Shown piece by piece: positions 15,549 through 20,097 of a stretch of DNA of 20,097 bases. The translations under genes were made by a program, and so were the position numbers. The notes under the pieces were generated by a model. That model did not search any database. It saw only the letters and a program-made list of their open reading frames with translations, and had not been told where the DNA came from. The DNA is from CAYLRF01 sp964385995 (GTDB lineage: Bacteria > Bacillota > Clostridia > Lachnospirales > Lachnospiraceae). The stretch is from contig CAYLRF010000031.1 of NCBI GenBank assembly GCA_964385995.1, forward strand, positions 1-20,097, read 5' to 3'. How positions within the stretch are numbered: position 1 is the stretch's first letter; each line of letters begins with the position of its first letter.

Positions 15549-17077
15549 TCACAGATGAAAGACAAATTCCTCGTCGGCGAGCCGCAGGCGATCCTCGTCG
15601 AAAAGCTCCGTATCCTGCCCGGGTGTAAGCATGACGTCGTTTATAAATGTATGATTTCTCGACTGCAAATCCCTCACGTAAAAATGTCCGTCTCTTATGA
15701 TGATATCGGCGTGGCTTCTGCTCACCGCACGATTACCGTCCACGAAATAATCCACATACTCCTTATCCTTGCCGACGCGAAAGAAATCCACATCTATATT
15801 TATTATCTCACCCGTCTTTTCACGCGAAAGCGACGGCAGATGTTTCGCGGCAGGCTCTGACGTCTCATTTAAACACACGGTCCGCTCATCGTCTCCTCCT
15901 AGAAGCTCGGTTTGACCGTCCTCCCCACCGGAAGGACCGGTTCGCCCGCCTTCCCCGGTTAAAGGCTCAGGTCGACCGCCCTCCCCGGTAAAAAGCCCGG
16001 TTCGCCCGTCCTCACGGCTAAGAAGCGAAGTTCGACCGGCTTTCCCGCTAAGAAAGTCAGTTTGCCTCCCTTCCCCACCAAAAAACTCATTTCTCCCACT
16101 TTTTCCTGTAAGAAGCTCAGTTCCCCCGTCTTCCCCACTGAGAAACTTCGTTCGACCGCCTTCTCCTCCGGAAGGCTCNNNNNNNNNNNNNNNNNNNNNN
16201 NNNNNNNNNNNNNNNNNNNNNNNNNNNNNNNNNNNNNNNNNNNNNNNNNNNNNNNNNNNNNNNNNNNNNNNNNNNNNNCCCCGTCTTCCCCACTGAGAAA
16301 CTTCGTTCGACCGCCTTCTCCTCCGGAAGGCTCGTGCCGCCCGCCCTCCGCGGTAAAAAGCCCGGGTCGACCGTCTTCCCGGCTGAGAAGCGAAGTTTGT
16401 CCGCCCTCCCCGCTAAGGCAAGTCTCAGTCATGTCCGCGCCTTCATCCGCTCCCGAATATCTCTCCTCAATAAGTACCCCGGTGTTCTCCTTATCCGTTT
16501 TAAAAACGTCCCGACTCACCGCCCCCGGGCGCGATTTTTCCTCTTCACCCGACAGGTAGCTTTCTATCTTCAGGACATCAAAGGCGGGCAGCGACCCTAA
16601 AAAACCCAGAAAGCCCGTTACGGCCTTCACGTCTCCAACCGCCTGTGGGACAGACGCGCAGCAAACCGTCTCCAGCAGTGAAAATATATTTCCCATGCTC
16701 CGTGACGGTAAACGCGGCAAATACAAAAACTGAAGTCTGCGCGTCGCCTCATTGTAGTAAACATGCCGAGAATCCCACACCGTCATGCACGGCGCAAGTC
16801 CCGCCTGAAGCAGTCTCTCAAACGCCTCCGTTATCTGTCTGATGAGCGCGAATATCTCTTTCACCGTTATCGGATTTGCGAGTCTCTCACGCAGACTCAC
16901 CGCCGCCGGGCCGCAAAATTTTACCGTCCTGCCACCCGCCTTCTCTATTTTCATAAAACCCGTAAGAGCGGCGTCGGAAAACGCACGCCGACCCGCCTCA
17001 TCCGTAACTTCCGGACCGCGAAGCCTCGCGGTGACGGATAAACGGCCGCCTTTTGATTTTTCGCCAAACTTAACCAA
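15549..17077 (-). CDS. FHA-domain protein with DUF6382-like N-terminus and decapeptide-repeat linker (interrupted by an artefactual gap)
   Basis: Removing the 100 N and one copy of the 55-bp duplicated flank gives one continuous frame of 457 codons plus stop. Residues 1 to about 180 form a globular domain without TM segments, resembling the N-terminal domain (DUF6382) of clostridial FHA proteins. Residues 222-351 are thirteen tandem decapeptides. Residues about 373-457 are an FHA phosphothreonine-binding domain with RVGK (core Arg), SRSH (core Ser and His) and RNHTFIN (normally N-G-T-x-[IV]-N). Translation starts at a TTG (17077), 7 nt after a perfect AAGGAGG. It is the first gene of the array and probably reads phosphorylation set by the kinase and phosphatase encoded next. 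The uncollapsed sequence would falsely suggest two genes (15959-17077 and 15549-15878). Confidence 0.88.
15870..16414 (-). repeat. Thirteen tandem decapeptide (30-bp) repeats in the FHA-protein linker
   Basis: Consensus [S/T/G]GE[G/D]GRTxxL, for example SREDGRTGLF, SGEDGGTELL and GGEDGQTELL, occupying residues 222-351 of the corrected protein. Units 1-5 and 8-12 resemble each other more closely than their neighbours (SREDGRPGLF versus SREDGRTGLF), indicating a higher-order duplication. The span includes the 100-N gap, so the copy number is the value after collapsing the duplicate and could be an underestimate. Confidence 0.85.
16124..16333. other. Assembly gap: 100 N flanked by an identical 55-bp repeat
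   Basis: Bases 16124-16178 and 16279-16333 are identical, and 16179-16278 are N. Removing 155 bp makes the FHA gene 1374 nt long, exactly 458 codons. This is the same signature as the gap at 12305-12404. Because the gap lies inside a 30-bp tandem repeat, assembly collapse may also hide extra units. Confidence 0.9.
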
Positions 17078-17267
17078 CGTGCCGCCTCCTTAAACTTAAA
17101 TTACCCGCGACAGGCGACGCCTTGACGGTCACGTCCGATTCGCGGTATGTGTTTATCCGGCAATATGTCTTTAGAACAATACCACTTCCTGTAATCCTAA
17201 CGCCGCGTGTGATTTTGTCCAAATACCCGCCGCGTGAATTTCGCCGCGATAGCTGCGATATGTATAT

Positions 17268-17303
17268 CCGGGGTGTTCTTGAAGATGGTTCGCCCCGGAA
17301 CAC
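17268..17303 (-). promoter_or_regulatory. Two mutually exclusive hairpins in the secretion-locus leader
   Basis: Between the predicted start (about 17464) and the first gene (17077) lies a leader of roughly 390 nt without a convincing reading frame. It contains two pairs of complementary arms in the same order: GTGTTC (17298-17303) with GAACAC (17273-17278), and CCGGGG (17293-17298) with CCCCGG (17268-17273). The pairs share a base and cannot form together without an impossible pseudoknot, so the RNA could switch between them. No U-tract follows; regulatory function is speculative. I recognise no known riboswitch in the rest of the leader. Confidence 0.35.
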
Positions 17304-17470
17304 GATCCGGCACAAAACCTTGAAAAACAAAGACCCTTTAAGATATGAAATTTGACTGTCACACATTAAAGATCCGCCTTGACGAGACGCCAAAAACGCC
17401 CGAAAAGATAAAAATCAAAAATGTGACGGGAAATACAGCCGAAGAACTCGACCGCCTCTCGACAGAACCG

Positions 17471-17499
17471 ATTATAGCAACCCTTGCAACGCTTCGCAA
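17471..17499 (-). promoter_or_regulatory. Candidate main promoter of the secretion locus
   Basis: On the minus strand, TTGCGA (17494-17499, 4/6 to TTGACA) and a perfect TATAAT (17471-17476) are separated by exactly 17 nt. The predicted start is near 17464. It lies between the tRNA-Pro 3' end and the first locus gene and is the best promoter seen for the whole minus-strand array. Read-through from the tRNA is also possible, since no clear terminator is seen between them. Confidence 0.6.
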
Positions 17500-17517
17500 G
17501 CAAATTTTTGCGAAACG
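17490..17517. promoter_or_regulatory. 10-bp inverted repeat overlapping the -35 box
   Basis: The arms CGCTTCGCAA (17490-17499) and TTGCGAAACG (17508-17517) pair over 10 positions, one as a G-U wobble in RNA, around an 8-nt loop. One arm contains the -35 box of the locus promoter. As DNA it could be an operator. As RNA it is a stem-loop 14 nt after the tRNA, without a following U-tract, so it is a poor terminator. Confidence 0.45.
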
Positions 17518-17531
17518 GCAAAAAGTTTCAA

Positions 17532-17605
<74 letters not shown>

Positions 17606-17635
17606 ATGTCGGATCCCGTGGAAGCCGACCGCATA

Positions 17636-17663
17636 ATTCTAACATACCGCCCGGAAATTACAA
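17636..17663 (-). promoter_or_regulatory. Candidate promoter of tRNA-Pro
   Basis: The minus strand has TTGTAA (17658-17663) and TAGAAT (17636-17641) separated by 16 nt. The predicted start is about 25 nt before the mature tRNA 5' end at 17605, a normal 5' leader length. Confidence 0.55.
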
Positions 17664-17790
17664 GCACTATTTCCGACAAGGCCCGTAGACCCGCTCCGAT
17701 CGCGGCGGTATCTTCTCCCTTCCGACAATATCTGAATGCAAGTCCCGTAAGGAAAGAGTCCTCTTCTAAATATCATAACTCCACGGCCTC

Positions 17791-17908
17791 TTGCCCCGCG
17801 AATAGTAAAATTAACAGAAGCAGGCACCTCGCGAACTTCAGAATCGTAAAGTTGACAAAAGCGGCGGCCCCCTTGCCCCCTCGAATCGTAAAGTTGACAG
17901 AAGCAGGC
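17791..17908. repeat. Three degenerate 42-bp repeats, each with a TTGACA-like element
   Basis: Units start near 17800, 17841 and 17883, with the shared core GAATCGTAAAGTTGACAGAA and then GC(A/G)GGC-like sequence; CTTGCCCC precedes the first and third. Each carries TTAACA or TTGACA. Only the third has a TATAAT at the right distance, forming the greA promoter. The rest of the 17606-18057 intergenic region holds the tRNA promoter on the left and the greA leader on the right, and no gene that I can support. Confidence 0.8.
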
Positions 17909-17922
17909 TGCTCGTGTATAAT
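17894..17922 (+). promoter_or_regulatory. Consensus sigma-A promoter of greA-lysS
   Basis: A perfect TTGACA (17894-17899), a 17-nt spacer and a perfect TATAAT (17917-17922). The predicted start is near 17929, giving a leader of about 130 nt before greA. This is expected to be a strong, constitutive promoter. Confidence 0.88.
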
Positions 17923-18057
17923 TGCGCAATTGCATTTAAATGTCTTGTTTGAAGACTTTAAAAAGCAACTGGACGGACGGATCCGACAGGCCGCGCACGG
18001 ACGGAAAGCCGACCGTCAGAAAGAAAAGTTTGTTGTATCAGGAGGAAAGAGGAAAGC

Positions 18058-18540
18058 ATGAAAGAAAGAAAAAGGGTTCTCACTTACAAAGGGCTTAAAG
18101 CCCTGGAGAGCGAGCTTGAGAATCTGAAGGTAGTGCGCCGCAAGGAGATCGCGACGAAAATCAAAGAGGCCAGAGAGCTCGGCGACCTCTCTGAAAACGC
18201 GGAATATGACGCCGCGAAAGACGAGCAAAGGGAGATAGAAGCCCGCATTGAGGAGATCGAGAAAATCCTAAAGAATGTCGAAGTGCTGGACGAAGACGAC
18301 CTTGACTCCGACAAGATAAATGTCGGCTGTATCGTGACACTTTATGATAAGGAGTTTGACGAGGAAGTAGAGTATAATCTCGTCGGTTCCACTGAAGCGA
18401 ACAGTCTCGCCGGAAAGATATCCAACGAATCCCCTCTCGGGAAAGCGCTGATCGGAAAAGCCGTCGGCGATACCGTAGAGGTACAGGCGCAGGCCGGTAT
18501 TATAGAATATAAAGTATTGAAAATAGCGAGAGCTTCCTAA
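18058..18540 (+). CDS. greA: Transcription elongation factor GreA
   Basis: A 160-residue factor that enters the secondary channel of backtracked RNA polymerase and stimulates cleavage of the transcript 3' end. The N-terminal antiparallel coiled coil (about 8-78) contains the tip motif GDLSENAEYDAAK with the conserved acidic residues. The C-terminal FKBP-like domain (about 85-160) includes the family patterns SPLGKALIGKAVGD and IEYKVLKI. Length is normal for GreA. The ATG at 18058 follows AGGAGGAAAGAGG. lysS starts 82 nt downstream on the same strand without an obvious terminator, an arrangement common in Lachnospiraceae. Confidence 0.97.
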   Translation: MKERKRVLTYKGLKALESELENLKVVRRKEIATKIKEARELGDLSENAEYDAAKDEQREIEARIEEIEKILKNVEVLDEDDLDSDKINVGCIVTLYDKEFDEEVEYNLVGSTEANSLAGKISNESPLGKALIGKAVGDTVEVQAQAGIIEYKVLKIARAS

Positions 18541-18622
18541 AGAAGATCATTCGACGGCGAAGGTGCGATTTCGCGAATGACGTGGCTTTAAAGGCAGAAA
18601 GACGAACCGAAAAGAGGTATTC

Positions 18623-20097
18623 ATGGCGGAACAGGTAAAAACTCAAGGTCAGCCGCAGCGGGATGTAAATCAATTGCGAAAAGTTCGCCGTGATAAGCTC
18701 ATGGAGCTTAAAGCCAGCGGCAGCGATCCTTTCCTTATTACTAAATATGAGCCGACGCACCACAGCCGTGACATCAGGGAACGGTTCGACGAGCTTGACG
18801 GCAGCGCCGTGGTGATTGCCGGCCGTCTTATGAGCAAGCGTGTCATGGGCAAGGCTTCGTTTTGCCATGTGCAGGATCTTACGGGTATGATTCAGGCATA
18901 TGTCGCGCGGGACAGTGTCGGCGAAGAAGCCTATAAGGCATTTAAAAAAACGGACATAGGCGACATCGTCGGCATAAAAGGCTATGTTTTCCGTACTCAG
19001 ATGGGCGAGATTTCCGTCCATGCCGAAGAAATAACCCTTCTCTCCAAAAGCCTGCAGGTATTGCCCGAGAAATATCACGGACTTACGAATACCGATCAGC
19101 GTTACCGCCAAAGATATGTCGATCTTATCATGAATCCCGATGTCAGGGACACATTTATAAAAAGATCGAAAATCATAAGCTCTATCCGCGGATACTTAAA
19201 CAGCCTCGGTTTTCTCGAGGTGGAGACTCCCATGCTGGTGGCAAACGCGGGCGGAGCGGCGGCGCGGCCGTTTACGACTCACTTCAATGCTCTCGACGAG
19301 GATTTTAAGCTTCGCATTTCTCTGGAACTTTATCTGAAACGACTGATCGTGGGCGGATTGGAACGTGTCTACGAGATCGGAAGAGTATTTCGCAACGAAG
19401 GTCTGGACACGAGGCATAATCCCGAGTTTACCCTTATGGAACTCTATCAGGCCTATACCGACTATCACGGCATGATGGATCTTACCGAGGGACTCTATCG
19501 TCATGTGGCGAAGGAGGTACTCGGAAGTGAGAAGATCGTCTACGGCGGCGTGGAGATGGACCTTTCCAAACCGTTCAGGCGCGTCACCATGGTTGATGCC
19601 GTGAAGGAATATTCAGGCGTGGACTGGAATGAAATACATACGCTTGATAAGGCGCGGGCCGTCGCGAAAGAGCACTGCGTGGAATACGAGAAGCGTCACT
19701 CGAAGGGCGACATACTGGCGTTATTTTTCGAGCAGTTCGCCGAGGAACACATGATACAGCCGACTTTCGTCACGGATCACCCCGTCGAGATATCGCCGCT
19801 CACCAAGAGAAAGCCCGACAATCCCGAATACGTGGAACGTTTTGAGTTTTTCATGAACGGCTGGGAGATGGCAAATGCCTATTCGGAGCTGAACGACCCC
19901 ATAGACCAGCGGGAACGCTTCGCGGCGCAGGAAGCTCTTCTGGCGCAGGGCGATGAGGAGGCGAACACGACAGACGAGGATTTCCTGAACGCGCTGGAGA
20001 TCGGAATGCCGCCCACCGGCGGAATAGGATTCGGCATAGACAGGATGTGCATGCTTTTCACTGACAGCGCCGCGATAAGGGACGTGCTGCTCTTCCC
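18623..20097 (+). CDS. lysS: Lysyl-tRNA synthetase, class II, 3'-truncated by window edge
   Basis: The enzyme charges tRNA-Lys with lysine; cytoplasmic. About 491 residues are visible: an N-terminal OB-fold anticodon-binding domain (about 60-150), then the class II catalytic core with motif 1 around YLNSLGFLEVETPML, the signature GGAAARPF, motif 2 RVFRNEG followed by TRHNPEFT (about 255-269), and motif 3 GIGFGIDRM (about 467-475). The frame stays open to the end of the window, so a short normal C-terminus or the C-terminal extension seen in some clostridial LysRS could follow. The ATG at 18623 follows AAAGAGG. It is probably co-transcribed with greA. Confidence 0.97.
   Translation, partial: MAEQVKTQGQPQRDVNQLRKVRRDKLMELKASGSDPFLITKYEPTHHSRDIRERFDELDGSAVVIAGRLMSKRVMGKASFCHVQDLTGMIQAYVARDSVGEEAYKAFKKTDIGDIVGIKGYVFRTQMGEISVHAEEITLLSKSLQVLPEKYHGLTNTDQRYRQRYVDLIMNPDVRDTFIKRSKIISSIRGYLNSLGFLEVETPMLVANAGGAAARPFTTHFNALDEDFKLRISLELYLKRLIVGGLERVYEIGRVFRNEGLDTRHNPEFTLMELYQAYTDYHGMMDLTEGLYRHVAKEVLGSEKIVYGGVEMDLSKPFRRVTMVDAVKEYSGVDWNEIHTLDKARAVAKEHCVEYEKRHSKGDILALFFEQFAEEHMIQPTFVTDHPVEISPLTKRKPDNPEYVERFEFFMNGWEMANAYSELNDPIDQRERFAAQEALLAQGDEEANTTDEDFLNALEIGMPPTGGIGFGIDRMCMLFTDSAAIRDVLLF

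Noticed and set aside
15549..15878. Separate 109-aa FHA protein starting at 15878
   Set aside because: The upstream frame continues in register through the repeats once the artefactual 155 bp is removed, so it is the C-terminus of the 457-aa protein.
17800..17910. CRISPR array
   Set aside because: There are only three diverged tandem units with no spacer-repeat regularity and no cas genes; the units carry promoter-like boxes.
18548..18579. Stem-loop between greA and lysS (CATTCG/CGAATG with inner CGAA/TTCG)
   Set aside because: It has a bulge and no U-tract, so it is not a credible terminator; the two genes are probably co-transcribed.

Overview
The window looks like a chromosomal segment of a moderately GC-rich anaerobic Firmicute, most likely a Lachnospiraceae-type Clostridium assembled from a metagenome. 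The reasons are the greA-lysS pair, strong Shine-Dalgarno sites, consensus sigma-A promoters, TTG and GTG starts, and a type VII-like secretion locus with FtsK/SpoIIIE ATPase and WXG100 genes. Housekeeping genes flank an accessory-looking locus of about 16 kb that lies entirely on the minus strand.

Layout from high to low coordinates. At the right edge, greA (18058-18540) and a 3'-truncated lysS (18623 to the window end) run rightward from a perfect consensus promoter, which sits in the last of three degenerate 42-bp repeats. A tRNA-Pro(CGG) gene (17532-17605) points the other way. Just past its 3' end is a promoter with an inverted repeat over its -35 box, then a leader of about 390 nt, then a tightly packed minus-strand gene array. 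In order it encodes: an N-terminal-domain/FHA protein with a decapeptide-repeat linker; a PP2C phosphatase; a membrane Ser/Thr kinase; a small one-TM protein; a large secreted, membrane-anchored Ig-like protein; an EssC-like triple-ATPase; two small helical proteins separated by a degenerate repeat tract; a papain/C39-like cysteine-peptidase candidate; a 232-aa orphan; a small coiled-coil protein; and a WXG100 protein with its own promoter. A divergence-free junction then leads to tcdA (622 to the window start, truncated).

Model (inference). The locus is a type VIIb-like secretion system that appears rewired around phosphorylation. The motor carries a ubiquitin-like (YukD/EsaB-like) N-terminus where Bacillus and Staphylococcus EssC carry FHA domains. 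The FHA domain is instead in a separate protein encoded next to an apparently active kinase and phosphatase. The kinase has the topology of EssB/YukC (cytoplasmic kinase fold, one TM, helical extracellular part) but keeps its catalytic residues. No EsaA, EssA or separate EsaB gene is visible. The distal genes look like cargo: WXG100, WXG100-like helical hairpins, and a cysteine-peptidase effector followed by a possible immunity or chaperone protein.

Two runs of 100 N (12305-12404 and 16179-16278) are each flanked by an identical 55-bp direct repeat. Removing one repeat copy plus the Ns restores an uninterrupted frame in both cases, giving a 1180-aa Ig-like protein and a 457-aa FHA protein. 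These look like unmerged contig overlaps, not biological breaks. Short tandem repeats recur throughout the locus, in protein linkers and in intergenic DNA.
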